Shown: positions 25,814-35,700, numbered from the stretch's first letter. The stretch: 64,000 nucleotides of DNA from Planobispora longispora (GCF_016863135.1 NZ_BOOH01000001.1:306952-370951), one strand, 5' to 3'. A program made the numbers and translations. Notes: a model not told the origin generated them from the sequence alone.

Positions 25814-27543
25814 ACCGTGTTCCGCAGGTCGCGCAGCGCCTCGGCGACGGCCGCGACGATCCGGGCGTTGGCGGCGGCGTCGCGCACCGCGATCCGTACC
25901 GTCCTGCCTTCGAAGGCCGGTGACATCGGCGACAGGTCGCGCAGGAACACGCCCCGGCCGCGGCACCGGCGGACCAGGCCGGCGGCGCCGGGGCCGCCGC
26001 GCGGCAGCCCGAGGAGGACGAAGTTGGCCACCGACTCCTGGACGTGTACGTCCTCGTCGATCGCGGCGAGCGCGGCGGCCAGCTCGGCGCGGAGCTTCCC
26101 GGTCTGCGCCCAGCGGCCGGTGTAGTAGGCGGGGTCGCGGAGTGCGTGCACCGCGGCGATCTGCGCCGGCAGGCTCACCGCCCAGGGCGGGGTCCAGCGG
26201 CGCAACTCGGCCGTGATCTGCTCGGGCGCGGTGAGGTAGGCCGCCCGCAGGCCCGACAGCGCGTACATCTTGGACAGGGAGGTGCACACGACGGTGTTGT
26301 CGGCGGTCGCGGCGTACGGTTCCAGCGACTGTCCCGGACCGGCGTAGCCGACGTAGGCCTCGTCGATCCAGAACCGGGTCCCGCCCGGGGCCGCCGCCAG
26401 CACCTCGCGCAAGTCGTCCGCGTCGAGGTGCACCCCGGTCGGGTTGTTGGGATTGACGACGACCACCAGGTCGTAGCGCTCGCGCAGCGCGTCGGCGAGG
26501 CGGTCCGGGTCGATCCGCCACCCCTCCTCGCGCCGGAGCGCGAACCGGTCGGCGCGGCAGCCGATCACCCGCTCGGCCACGTGGGCGTATTCGCCGTAGG
26601 AGGGGTCCACCAGCAGCACCCGGGAGGAGGCGTCCAGCCAGCCGCGGAACGCACGGAAGATCAGGTCGGACGACCCGGCCCCGACCGCGACGGCCTCGGC
26701 GGGCAGGCCCCGGCGGGTCCCGATCTCCTCGATGAGTCCCTCGGCCTGCGCGGGCGGGGAGGTGTGCGCGATCCAGTCCTGGTGGTCGGCCAGAGCCGCG
26801 GCGGCTCCGGGAGCGGGCGGGAACCAGGCGTCGAGCACGTCGGCGGGCACGACGTCGCCGTGCGCCGGCAGGGTGTCGAACCGGCGGCCCAGCGCCTCGA
26901 TCGAGGTGCCGCCGTGCTCGCAGGCGCCCGCGGCGGGCAGGAAGGGCGTCTCCAGGGTCCAGCGCAGCCCCGGTTCCAGGGCGCGCAGCACCGGCTCGTA
27001 CGTCCGCAGTGTCCGCTCGGCGAGGTCGGCCACCTCACCGGTCAGCAACTCGAAGGTGAGGGCTCCCGAACGCACCGATGCGCCGGTGGGGGTCAGTCCG
27101 AGCGTCAGGTACATCGGGAGGAGCTCGGTACGGCCCAGCGCCACGATGGTGCGGCCCCCGTGCGCCATCACCCAGCGCAGCGCCGCGTACATCAGCAGTT
27201 TCCCGGTCAGCCCGCCCCGCCGGTCCGGGTCCACGGTCAGGATGCGGAGTTCGAACAGGCCATCCCCGTTCAAGACGGGGTGCTCCTCGCGCCGGAGGTA
27301 TTTGTCGATCGAGTAGCGCCCCCGCCACGGGGGCGTCACGCTGATGAACCCGACGGGTCGTCCCCGCCGGGCCGCCACGAGGTAGACGTTGCCCTCGTCG
27401 AGCTCGTCGCTGAGCCGCCCGGCCTCGTTGACGGCGTGCTGGCCGAGCTCGCGGGCGTACACCTCATGACGGAGCCGGTAGATCCACTCACGGTCGGCAC
27501 GCGACCCCAGGCGTAGTTCCAGCTCGTCGGCGCCCACGACCAT
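25810..27543 (-). CDS. GNAT acyltransferase-like domain fused to a PLP aminotransferase
   Basis: A 577-residue fusion. Residues 1-190 are an N-acyltransferase-like GNAT domain with WIYRLRHEVYARELGQH, LFELRILTVDPDRRGGLTGKLLMYAALRW and a C-terminal LGLTP strand. Residues 230-575 are a class I/II aminotransferase of histidinol-phosphate-aminotransferase type. It has GAGSSDLIFRAF, VVVNPNNPTGVHL, FWIDEAYVGY with the Asp and Tyr of the cofactor site, and the Schiff-base lysine in TSLSKMYALSGLRAAY. The ATG has GGAG 9 nt upstream. It overlaps the CdsA-like gene, so a shared pathway on a phospho-compound or lipid head group is possible. This is not a normal his-operon gene and no other histidine genes are near. 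Confidence 0.88.
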   Translation of the reverse strand: MVVGADELELRLGSRADREWIYRLRHEVYARELGQHAVNEAGRLSDELDEGNVYLVAARRGRPVGFISVTPPWRGRYSIDKYLRREEHPVLNGDGLFELRILTVDPDRRGGLTGKLLMYAALRWVMAHGGRTIVALGRTELLPMYLTLGLTPTGASVRSGALTFELLTGEVADLAERTLRTYEPVLRALEPGLRWTLETPFLPAAGACEHGGTSIEALGRRFDTLPAHGDVVPADVLDAWFPPAPGAAAALADHQDWIAHTSPPAQAEGLIEEIGTRRGLPAEAVAVGAGSSDLIFRAFRGWLDASSRVLLVDPSYGEYAHVAERVIGCRADRFALRREEGWRIDPDRLADALRERYDLVVVVNPNNPTGVHLDADDLREVLAAAPGGTRFWIDEAYVGYAGPGQSLEPYAATADNTVVCTSLSKMYALSGLRAAYLTAPEQITAELRRWTPPWAVSLPAQIAAVHALRDPAYYTGRWAQTGKLRAELAAALAAIDEDVHVQESVANFVLLGLPRGGPGAAGLVRRCRGRGVFLRDLSPMSPAFEGRTVRIAVRDAAANARIVAAVAEALRDLRNTV

Positions 27544-27899
27544 GTCCTCGCTCCGTATTCGACGGCCTGTTCCGCGTCTGCCGGGGCCGGGCGCCGGAGG
27601 CGATCGACCGCCGATGGAACCGGCCCGCGCCCATCGTCGCCGACGCGTGGCGCGATCCGGGTGCAAGGACGTTCGGCACATCCGTTCTGTGGGTTTATCC
27701 GTAGCTCCCGCTATCGACGCTTTGCCGTACTGGAGTCCAGACGCCCCCGGGAAGGCGTGCGACATGCGAAAAGCGCCCACGATCGCCGGACTGGTCCCGG
27801 TGACGGCCGGGCCCGGCGGCGGCACGGGCACCGACAGATGCCTGTCCGACGCGGGCGACGGCGAAAGCCTCTGCGAGCTCGGCCGGCGTCCGGGATCGC
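27544..27899. other. Intergenic region, no gene recognised
   Basis: 356 bp between the start of the GNAT-aminotransferase gene and the end of the ArsR-type gene, both on the minus strand. It should hold the promoter of the former. Open frames here are short and resemble no family I know. An AT-richer stretch at 27685-27725 is the likeliest promoter area, with no clear operator. Confidence 0.4.
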
Positions 27900-28640
27900 T
27901 CACTTCCGCGCGAGGAGTTCCTCGGGCAGGCCGAGGTGGTCCTGGAACGCGTGCCGGCCGGTGGCCGTGACCGTCACGGCGCGCGTGGTGCCGATGCGGG
28001 CGATCCACCCCGCGTCGAACGCGTGGCGGCACATGGCGGCGCCGACGGCGCCCGCCAGGTGGGAGCGGCGCTCGGTCCAGTCCAGGCACGACCGCACCGC
28101 CGGCCGGCGCGTGCCCGCCGGGACGGTGACGCCGAGCCGCCCGAGCCACGCCTCTCCGTCGGCGGTGAGACTGAGCCCGCGTTCCCAGTCCAGCAGCCCC
28201 CGCTCCGTCATCGTGTCGGTGATCGCGACCGCGACGGCTCCGGCGAGGTGGTCGTAGCAGGTGCGGGCGTGGGCGAGCGCCCGCCGGCGGCCGTCCGCCG
28301 ACAGGGAACGGGGCGGCGCGGTACGGCCGGGCGCCATCGCGGCGAGGCTCTCGATCAGCTCGGCGACGTGGGGACCGGCCAGCCGTACGTAGCGGTGCCG
28401 CCCCTGCCGCTCCTCGGCGAGCAGGCCCCCGCGCACGAGCGCGTTCAGGTGCTCGGTGGCGGTCGAGGCCGCGACCCCCGCATGGCGCGCCAGTTCGGTC
28501 GCCGTCCAGGCCCGGCCGTCGAGCAGGGCCACGCAGAAGCTCGCGCGGGTGCCGTCGGCCAGCAGCCTGGCCACGGAGGCCAGGTCGGTGCCCGCCGGAT
28601 GTGCGTGCAGGGTGTCCATATGTTCGATTATCACCCTCAT
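27900..28640 (-). CDS. ArsR-type winged-helix regulator with C-terminal domain
   Basis: A 246-residue regulator. Residues 15-95 form the winged helix, with SVARLLADGTRASFCVALLDGRAWTATELARHAGVAASTATEHLNALVRGGLLAEERQGRHRYVRLAG. The remaining 140 residues include LAHARTCYDHLAGAVAVAITD, CLDWTERRSHLAGAVGAAMC and two Cys. This organisation is common among actinobacterial ArsR proteins that do not sense metals; no CxC metal site lies in the recognition helix. Start ATG 28640 or ATG 28619. It is divergent from a padR gene, with a palindromic site between them. Confidence 0.88.
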   Translation of the reverse strand: MRVIIEHMDTLHAHPAGTDLASVARLLADGTRASFCVALLDGRAWTATELARHAGVAASTATEHLNALVRGGLLAEERQGRHRYVRLAGPHVAELIESLAAMAPGRTAPPRSLSADGRRRALAHARTCYDHLAGAVAVAITDTMTERGLLDWERGLSLTADGEAWLGRLGVTVPAGTRRPAVRSCLDWTERRSHLAGAVGAAMCRHAFDAGWIARIGTTRAVTVTATGRHAFQDHLGLPEELLARK

Positions 28641-28711
28641 TACTTCGGCACCCGCCGAAATATCTGACCGTTGGGCGCCGCGCCGGGGGTGCCGCCCCGC
28701 ACGGGCCGCCC

Positions 28712-28747
28712 ATATGAGACTTGTCATATATTGGATGAGTCTCATAT
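28712..28747. promoter_or_regulatory. Inverted repeat upstream of padR, probable PadR operator
   Basis: ATATGAGAC at 28712-28720 is repeated in exact reverse complement at 28739-28747. Inside lies a second, shorter pair: TCAT at 28724 and ATGA at 28734. The outer right half ends 9 bp before the padR ATG and could cover its -10 element. The site is strikingly AT-rich and fits autoregulation by PadR. Confidence 0.75.
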
Positions 28748-28756
28748 CGTACGGTC

Positions 28757-29428
28757 ATGTCCCTCCGCCACGCGGTGCTCGGGTTCCTCTCCCTCAAGCC
28801 CCTCACCGGCTACGACTTGAAGAAATACTTCGACGGGAGCGTCGGGCACTTCTGGAACGCCGATCAGGCGCAGATCTACCGGGCGCTCACCCAGCTGACC
28901 GAGGACGGGCTCGTCCACGTCCGCGTCGTCCCGCAGGAGGGGCGGCCCGCCCGCAGGGAGCACCACCTCACCGACTCCGGCCGGGCCGAGCTCGACGCGT
29001 GGTTGCGCGCCCCGGCCGGACCGCAGGCCGTGCGGGAGCCGTTCATGGTGCAGGTGTTCTTCGCGGGCCGCCTGCCGGTGGCCGAGACCACCGCGCTCCT
29101 GGACGCGCGGATCGCCGCTACCCGGGAACGGCTCGGCGTCCTGCGCGCCATCGCGGCGCAGTCGGCGACCGCGCTCGACGCCATCGCCGACACCGACACC
29201 ACCGGCACCGGCACCACCGCCTCCGGCGCCGTACCCTCCGCCCTGGACCGGCTGCTGGCCACCGCCACGCTGGAGAACGGCATCCGGCACCTGACCGCCG
29301 AGCTCGACTGGCTGCGCGATCTCCGTACCGACCTCGATGATCTTCACGCGGCCCCGGCCCGGATCCGGCGGCGCCTGGACCGCGCTGTGAGCGACGGCCA
29401 CGCGCACCACCCGGGGCAGGACGCATGA
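28757..29428 (+). CDS. PadR-family transcriptional regulator
   Basis: A 223-residue PadR regulator of the long class. The winged helix occupies residues 5-80 (LRHAVLGFLSLKPLTGYDLKKYF, WNADQAQIYRALTQLTEDGLV, REHHLTDSGRAELDAWL). The C-terminal helical domain carries the dimerisation coiled coil. It contains a Thr/Gly-rich low-complexity insert near residues 140-155. Its stop overlaps the following membrane-protein gene as ATGA, which makes that gene the obvious target along with padR itself. Confidence 0.92.
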   Translation: MSLRHAVLGFLSLKPLTGYDLKKYFDGSVGHFWNADQAQIYRALTQLTEDGLVHVRVVPQEGRPARREHHLTDSGRAELDAWLRAPAGPQAVREPFMVQVFFAGRLPVAETTALLDARIAATRERLGVLRAIAAQSATALDAIADTDTTGTGTTASGAVPSALDRLLATATLENGIRHLTAELDWLRDLRTDLDDLHAAPARIRRRLDRAVSDGHAHHPGQDA

Positions 29429-29868
29429 GCGCGTCGATCATGCGGATCGCGGCGGCCGCCGCCGCCACCGGGCTGGCCGGTGTCGCCGTCTTCCACATCG
29501 TCCTGGCGCTGGGCGCCCCGCTGGGCCGGGCCGCCTGGGGCGGCAACCACACCCGCCTGCCCGTCGCCCTGCGCCTCGGCAGCGTCGCCTCGGCCGTCGT
29601 CCTGTGCGCCGCCGCCCTGATCGTGCTCGGCCGCGCCGGGTTGTGGACGGCCGACGGCCCCGCCGGCCTCTACCGGTGGGGCGTCTGGGCGCTGGCCCTC
29701 CTGCTCGGCCTCAGCTCCGTGGGCAACTTCGCCTCCGCCGGCCGGTGGGAGAACCTCCTGATGGGCCCGCTCGCGCTCACGTTGGCGCTGCTGTGCCTGC
29801 TCGTCGCTCTCGGTCCCGCCCATCCGCCCGGCGGGCCCCCCGGTGCCGCGGGGCCGGGCGCCCCGTAG
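29425..29868 (+). CDS. Small four-helix membrane protein
   Basis: A 147-residue integral membrane protein with hydrophobic helices at about residues 6-30, 50-72, 82-103 and 108-130. Motifs WGGNHTRLPVALRLGSVASA and SSVGNFASAGRWENLLMGP recur in small uncharacterised membrane proteins of actinomycetes. It is translationally coupled to padR, so it is probably expressed under PadR control and may affect efflux or membrane stress; that role is inference. The tail is Pro/Gly-rich. Confidence 0.75.
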   Translation: MSASIMRIAAAAAATGLAGVAVFHIVLALGAPLGRAAWGGNHTRLPVALRLGSVASAVVLCAAALIVLGRAGLWTADGPAGLYRWGVWALALLLGLSSVGNFASAGRWENLLMGPLALTLALLCLLVALGPAHPPGGPPGAAGPGAP

Positions 29869-29886
29869 AGGACCGGCCCCGGCCGG

Positions 29887-32763
29887 TCAGGGGCGGGTGA
29901 GGAGGGTGTGGAGACGGCGGCATCCGCGGGTGACGCGGCTGGAGCCGGGCCGGTCGGCGGCCGCCGCGACCTCGGGGATCTCTCCCCGCGCCCCGGCCCA
30001 TCCGGCGGTGACGACGCCCAGCTCGGCCAGGCCGGCCAGCCCGCGGGGCGCCTGCCGGCCGGGGGCCGGGAGCAGGACGGGGAGCATCGCGGCGACCACC
30101 GCCCAGACGTCCCGATGGGCGCCCTGGTGGGCGGCCCGCTCCAGCGCCGGTGTGATCTCGCCGAGGGCGAGCCCGTCCCACCGGACCCTGGCCGCGAGCT
30201 GCTCGCCCAGGCCGGCGGCGGGCAGCCGGTCGCGGGCCGCGAGCGCGAGCAGCTCGCGCAGGGCGGCGTCACGGTCGTGACCGGTGAGCCGGTAGGCGAG
30301 CAGCAGGGCGAGCGCGGGCCCGGCCGGGCCGTCGGACTGGGCCAGCTCGGCCGGGGACCGGGCCTCCGCCCGCGTCCTGTCCCAGTTCGGCACCAGATAG
30401 GTCACCAGGTGCGCGGCGACCGCCTCCCGGTGCGATGGCATGACCGCCGCCCACCAGCCCATGTGCCCGCCGCCGTCTGCACATTCGCGGCCGGCGTCGT
30501 TCATGAGGGCGTCGACCAGGTGCAGGCCCGTCGAGACCGGCTCGACGGACACCTCGGGCGTACGGTTCCCCTGCGACCCCTGCGACCCCTGCGACCCCTG
30601 CGACCCAGCGTCCACCGGGGACAGGGGCATCGGGGACAGCGCCGCCGAGAACGGGGTTCCCGGGGCCGGAGCCCCCGGGACGGCGGGCCACGTCCCCGTG
30701 CCGCCGGCGCCGGCGCCGGCCCAGTGCACCGTCACCGCAGGGTCGGCGCCGGCCCAGTGCACCGTCACCGCGGGATCGGGCGGCGGGCCCGTCCGCAGCA
30801 GGCGCGCGGCCCGCCGTCCCGCGCGTGAGGTCAGCCGTCCCGCCCGCGCCACGACCTCCGGGTCCGCCCGCCGCGGCACCCGCAGCATCGCCTGCTGGAA
30901 GTCGGCCTCCAGCGGCTCGGCCCCCGCGGCTTCCAGCGCCTCCAGCCGGGCCACCAGTTCCGCCGCCTCCAGATGCCCGTTCATGAGCGTGGGCGTGGCC
31001 AGCAGCAGCGGCGGGAGCGTGCCCTCCCGCAGCGCGGTGAGGATCTCCGCGCACCGCAGCAGGAGGAACCGGTGCGGAGCCGAGATCTGTCCCACGTGGG
31101 GCACCCGGCGTGCGGCGTGGTCGGCGGGAGCGGCGGATTCCCCGTCCTCCCCGTCCCGGCGCGCCTCGATGACGACCGTTCTCGTGGCCGCCGGCGGGGG
31201 CCGGCTCCAGAGCCGCTCCGCCCCGGGCTCGGCGACCTCCCAGCCGAGAGCGGAGATCCAGTCGTCCACCCAGCGCCAGCTGCCCTTGCGGAAGAGCCGC
31301 ATGCCGCTCTGCGGCGGATTCGCCACGAGATTCGCGCGCAGGCCTTCGGGGTCGAGGGCCAGGAGGCGGACGAACCCGGCGAGATAGCGTTCGGCGGCCG
31401 CCCAGCCGCCGGAGTCCCGCAGCGGCTCCAGCTCCTCAGGGGTGGCGGGCGGCGGCGGGAACGGCGAGGGAGACGGCGGCGCGGGCAGCGCGGGAGGGAC
31501 GGGGCCCGGTTGCCGAGTGCGCCGGCCGGTCGCCTGCGGCGCCTCCGGGAGTCCGGGGGATCCGGCTCCGAAGGCGATCGCCAGCCGGGCGGTCAGCTCC
31601 GGAGGGAGGCCGGCCGCGGCCTCGGTGAGAAGTTCCGCCGCGGCGGGGGTGAAGCGCCCGGCGTGCCTGGCCGCGATCCGGACCCCGTACTCACGGATGT
31701 CCCGTTCCTCGTGGCCGAGGGCCGTGGTCAGCGCCGGGGCCAGGTCGTCGGCCAGATCGGGCGCGCGGCGCACCGTCCGGTCGAGCCAGGTGAGCCCGGA
31801 CCGCGCCAGTTTGCGCTCCGGCCGGAACACCGCCGCCTCCACCCCCTCGACCAGGTCGGCCGGGCCGAGCCCCGCGAGCTCGCGGAGCTCGCGGAGCTCG
31901 CAGACATCCCGGACATGGCGGAGGGCGAGCTCGGCGACCGGGCCGGGCGCGGCGGGGATCAGCCGCAGGTAGTCGCGGACGTGGACGGCGGTCTCGACCG
32001 GGAGCGGTTCCAGCGCCCGGTGGAGCCGGACGAAGAACCGCAGGTCCGCGGCCTCTCCCCCGCGCAGGAAGCGGCGGACGCACCCGTCCAGCAGCATCCC
32101 GCGCGCGATCGCGCCGCCGGCCGCCGCCCTGACGAGACGGACCAGCAGCGAGTCGTGACGGTCGCCTGTGTCCCACGTCAGGGACCGGCCGACGCCTTCG
32201 GCCTCGAAGAGCCTCGGCGCCATCACCGTCAGCAGCGGGTCTTCGGCGAGATTCCCCTCTCCGGGAGCACGCCGCTCGTTCGCCCAGACGACGACCAGCG
32301 GATCATGCGGAGGCGGCTCGACCCCCAGGGCGCGCAGGAGGTTCAGGGCGAGGGACGCGTCGCGGTCCGGGCGCACCCGCGACGCCAGCCGTACGACGAC
32401 GTCGGCCCGCCACTCGCGGGGCCGCAGGGCCAGCACCCCGGCCAGCGGGCCCGCCTCGCGCACCGGGGCGAACTCGGCCCGGCCCAGCCAGGAGGCGACG
32501 GCCGCGGCGCCGCCGATCGTGCCCGCCCCGGCCAGGAGCAGCGCCTCCCCCCGCGCGCCGAGGTCGCCCCAGGGCAGCCGGGTGGCCCACATCGTCCGCA
32601 GGTGGCCGGGAACCTCGGCGGCGACCTCCCTGCGCTCCGCCGCGCTGAGCGCGGCGACCCGCTCGGCCACCGCCCCGATCTCCCCCGCGCCGATCAGCTT
32701 CCGGATCTCCGGCCAGGCTCCCCCGGCGCCCCGCCCGCCGTACGGCTCCGCACCGGCGGTCAC
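29887..32763 (-). CDS. DUF6493-like giant alpha-helical protein, copy 1
   Basis: A 958-residue cytoplasmic protein, third gene of the SWIM operon. It resembles DUF6493 proteins: an N-terminal helical region (IRKLIGAGEIGAVAERVAALSAAERREVAAEVPGHL), then solenoid-like repeats of helices. A conserved core reads SAPHRFLLLRCAEILTALREGTLPPLLLATPT, followed by ELVARLEALEAAGAEPLEADFQQAMLRVPRR. No nuclease, ATPase or transmembrane motif is seen. The GTG start overlaps the previous stop as GTGA. Two species-specific expansions are four 9-bp repeats (GSQ) and two 33-bp repeats (DPAVTVHWAGA). Copy 2, immediately upstream, is a paralogue. Function unknown; a scaffold for the SWIM protein is a guess. Confidence 0.85.
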   Translation of the reverse strand: MTAGAEPYGGRGAGGAWPEIRKLIGAGEIGAVAERVAALSAAERREVAAEVPGHLRTMWATRLPWGDLGARGEALLLAGAGTIGGAAAVASWLGRAEFAPVREAGPLAGVLALRPREWRADVVVRLASRVRPDRDASLALNLLRALGVEPPPHDPLVVVWANERRAPGEGNLAEDPLLTVMAPRLFEAEGVGRSLTWDTGDRHDSLLVRLVRAAAGGAIARGMLLDGCVRRFLRGGEAADLRFFVRLHRALEPLPVETAVHVRDYLRLIPAAPGPVAELALRHVRDVCELRELRELAGLGPADLVEGVEAAVFRPERKLARSGLTWLDRTVRRAPDLADDLAPALTTALGHEERDIREYGVRIAARHAGRFTPAAAELLTEAAAGLPPELTARLAIAFGAGSPGLPEAPQATGRRTRQPGPVPPALPAPPSPSPFPPPPATPEELEPLRDSGGWAAAERYLAGFVRLLALDPEGLRANLVANPPQSGMRLFRKGSWRWVDDWISALGWEVAEPGAERLWSRPPPAATRTVVIEARRDGEDGESAAPADHAARRVPHVGQISAPHRFLLLRCAEILTALREGTLPPLLLATPTLMNGHLEAAELVARLEALEAAGAEPLEADFQQAMLRVPRRADPEVVARAGRLTSRAGRRAARLLRTGPPPDPAVTVHWAGADPAVTVHWAGAGAGGTGTWPAVPGAPAPGTPFSAALSPMPLSPVDAGSQGSQGSQGSQGNRTPEVSVEPVSTGLHLVDALMNDAGRECADGGGHMGWWAAVMPSHREAVAAHLVTYLVPNWDRTRAEARSPAELAQSDGPAGPALALLLAYRLTGHDRDAALRELLALAARDRLPAAGLGEQLAARVRWDGLALGEITPALERAAHQGAHRDVWAVVAAMLPVLLPAPGRQAPRGLAGLAELGVVTAGWAGARGEIPEVAAAADRPGSSRVTRGCRRLHTLLTRP
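30571..30606. repeat. Four exact 9-bp repeats in DUF6493 copy 1
   Basis: CTGCGACCC occurs four times in tandem. On the coding strand this adds a GSQGSQG-type linker without breaking frame. Confidence 0.9.
30712..30777. repeat. Two 33-bp tandem repeats in DUF6493 copy 1
   Basis: Units at 30712-30744 and 30745-30777 differ at two positions and encode DPAVTVHWAGA twice. The same element appears once in copy 2 as DPEVTVRWFCA, so it is a real domain strand duplicated in copy 1. Confidence 0.85.
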
Positions 32764-35700
32764 GGCTTCTCCCCCGTCCGCTTCTCCCCTGTCCGCGCCG
32801 GGGACGTCAGAAACGCGTGCAGGCTGCGGCATTCCCGCAGCAGCCGGTTGTCACCCCGCCGGGCGGCGGCCGCCGCGACCTCGGGGATCTCCCCGGACGC
32901 CGCGGCCCACCCGGCGAGCTTGCGGGCGAAGACGACGAAGTCCAGCAGGACTTTGCGGGGCCGTACGCCGGGGGCGGGGAGGACCGCGGGCAGGATCTCG
33001 GCGGTCATCGCCCAGGCCTCGCGGTGGGCGCCCTGCCGGACCGTGTCCTCCAGGACCGCCTGCACGTCCTCGATCGTGGCCCAGGACCGGCGCACCCGCT
33101 GCCCGAGCTCCGCGCCGAGGTGCGCGGCGGGCAGCGCCCCGGTGGCGGCGAGGTGCTGCAGGGCGCGGAGCGGGTGCGCCGACGGCCCCCCGGCGAGCCG
33201 CTCGGCCAGGAGCAGGGTGATCGCCTGCCCGGCCGGGCCCTGCCGCACGGCGAGATCGGTGAGCCGCCGGTGGACGGACCCGGCTGCGCGGTCGCTCCAG
33301 AACCGGATCGGGACCAGGTGCGCGGCGACCACCTCCCGGTGGGACGGCATGACGCCCGGCCACCAGTCCGCGCACTTGCCGTAGTACCCGAACACCTCCT
33401 CGGCGATCGGAGCCGGCGGGACCAGCAGCTCGGCGGCGAGCGCGGCGACGGCGCGCCCGAGCGTCCCGGAGCCGGCCGGCGGCGCCGGGGAACCGGCCGG
33501 GGTGATGGAGACCACCGCCATCGCCTGCCAGGGCTTGAGCTCTCCCTCCGGCTCCCACTCGTCGAGCCAGTGTCCGGCCGGGCGCTCACCCCCCGTCCAC
33601 CAATCTCGCGCGACCTCCCACCAGCTGTTCGCCCGCTCAGGCGCGCAGAACCACCGGACGGTCACCTCCGGGTCGGGCATCCCCTCCCCGGCCAGCCACC
33701 GGGCCGCCTCACGGCCGGCGGCGGAGGTCAGCGCGGCGGCCCGGGCCGTCACGGCCGGGTCGGCGGCCGTCCGGGGCAGCCGCAGGAGCGCCTGCAGCAG
33801 GTCCGCGGGCAGTGGCTCCGCCCCCGCCTCCTCCAGCGCCTCCAGCCGGGCGACCAGCTCGGACGGGTCCAGGTGGCCGGTGTCGAGTGTGGGCGTGGCC
33901 AGCAGCAGCGGCGGGAGCGTGCCGTCCCGCAGCGCGGTGAGGATCTCCGCGTACCGGTGGAGGATGAACCGGTGCGGCGCGGAGGCCTCCCACGCGCCGG
34001 GGATGTGGCCCGCGGCGGGCCGGGGCGGTGCGGAGAGCGGCGCGAGCCCGGCCGCCTGACCGACCTCGTTCAGCAGCCGGAGGGCCCCGCTCAAGAAGGC
34101 GAACCCCCAGGACTCGTGCTCTCGGGACTCGCTCTCCCGGGGCTCGTTCAGGAAGGCGAATCCTTCCGGAACGTATCCTGCTCCCGGCTGGGCGAGCTCC
34201 GCCACGAGCGCGGCGGCCCACTCTTCCGGATACCACCACAGGTGCTTGTCCACGATCGGGGCCCGGTGGGCGGCCAGGGCCTCGCGGAGCCCGGCCCGGT
34301 CCCGCGCGGCGTGGCGGACGAACCCGGCGAGGAACCGTTCGGCGGCGGTCCAGTCACCCTTCCCGTACAGCGCGGCCACGTCCCGGGGCGTCTCCGGCAC
34401 CGGCGGGAACGCCGTGGCGGCGGGCAGTCTCGGGATCTCCCGGGGTTCGAGGACCTCTTCCGGCTCCGGCTCGGGTCCTGGCCCCTCCAGGAGCTCCCCG
34501 CCGAAGGCCGCCGCCATCCGGTTGTGCAGGTCGGGCGGGAGCTGCCCGGTCGCCTCCCGCAGCGTCCGGGCGGCGGACGGGGTGAAGGCGGCGGCGTGCT
34601 TGACCGCCAGGCGCACGGCCCGTTCCTGTACGGCATGCGCCTGGTGCCCCAGGGCCGAGGCCAGCGCCGGAGCCAGCCCGTCGGCCCGTCCCGGATCCGC
34701 CTTCAGCTGCTCCTCCAGCCAGGCCAGCCCGGCCCGCACCAGGCCGCCCTCGGCCCGGAACAGCAGCCCTTCCAGCGCCTCCACCACATCGGCCGGGTCC
34801 AGCGTCTCCGCGGCCGTGCCTCCCCCGGCCACGACCGTGCCCGAGCCGGCCGTGCCCGGCGCACCCACCGGGTCAGGTCCGGCGACCGCCCCGGACGGGC
34901 TTCCGTCCAGGCGGCGCAGGTGCTTGAGCGCCAGCTCCGCCACCGGCCCCGGGGCCACCGGCAGCAGCCGCAGGTAGTCCCGTGCCCGCGCGGCCACCTC
35001 GGCCTCCGACGGCTCCAGCAGTTCGTGCAGGCGCGCGAAGAAGCGCAGGTCGGTGGCGTCCCCGCCGCGCAGGAACCGGCCCGTGCACCCGCTCAGCAGC
35101 AGCTCACGGGAGATCCGTCCCTCCCCCGCCAGGGTCGTCAGCACCCCCAGCCACGAGTGCGGCGCGAGCGGGTCGGACCGCTCCTCCCGCAGCGCCCGGC
35201 CCACCCCCTGCGCCTGGAAGATCCGCGGCAGCAGAACGTCCAGGAGCGGGTCGTCGCGCAGCCGGTCCGCGTCCGGTGTCATCGACACCCAGCCCGCCAC
35301 CAGCGGATCGTGCTCCGGCGGGGCCACGCCGGTCTGCGCCAGCAGCGCGAGCGCCAGCGGCAGGTTCCGGTCGTCCGGGTCGCCGTCCCGGGTCCTGCGC
35401 CGGGCCCTGACCTTCAGCGCCAGCCGTACCGCCAGGTCGGCCCGCCACTCGGCCGGGCGTGCCGCGACGGCCCGGACCACCGGCTCGACCGCGTCGGCGG
35501 GGGACCCCCAGCGGGTGAAGTCGCCCCGGTTGAGCCAGGAGACCACCGCCGCCGCACCCGCGATGGCGCCCGCTCCGGCGGCCCGCATCGGGTCGATCCA
35601 GGAGTCCCGTTCGGCCATCCGGGTGTCGGGGCCCCAGCCGTGCAGCCAGTGGCCGTGCAGGTTCTCACCCCAGCCGTCCTGCCGGCTCTCGACCCAGTGG

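Noticed and set aside
30571..30777. Clustered short repeats considered as a CRISPR-like array
   Set aside because: Repeats are contiguous without unique spacers, in frame inside a gene, and far too short.
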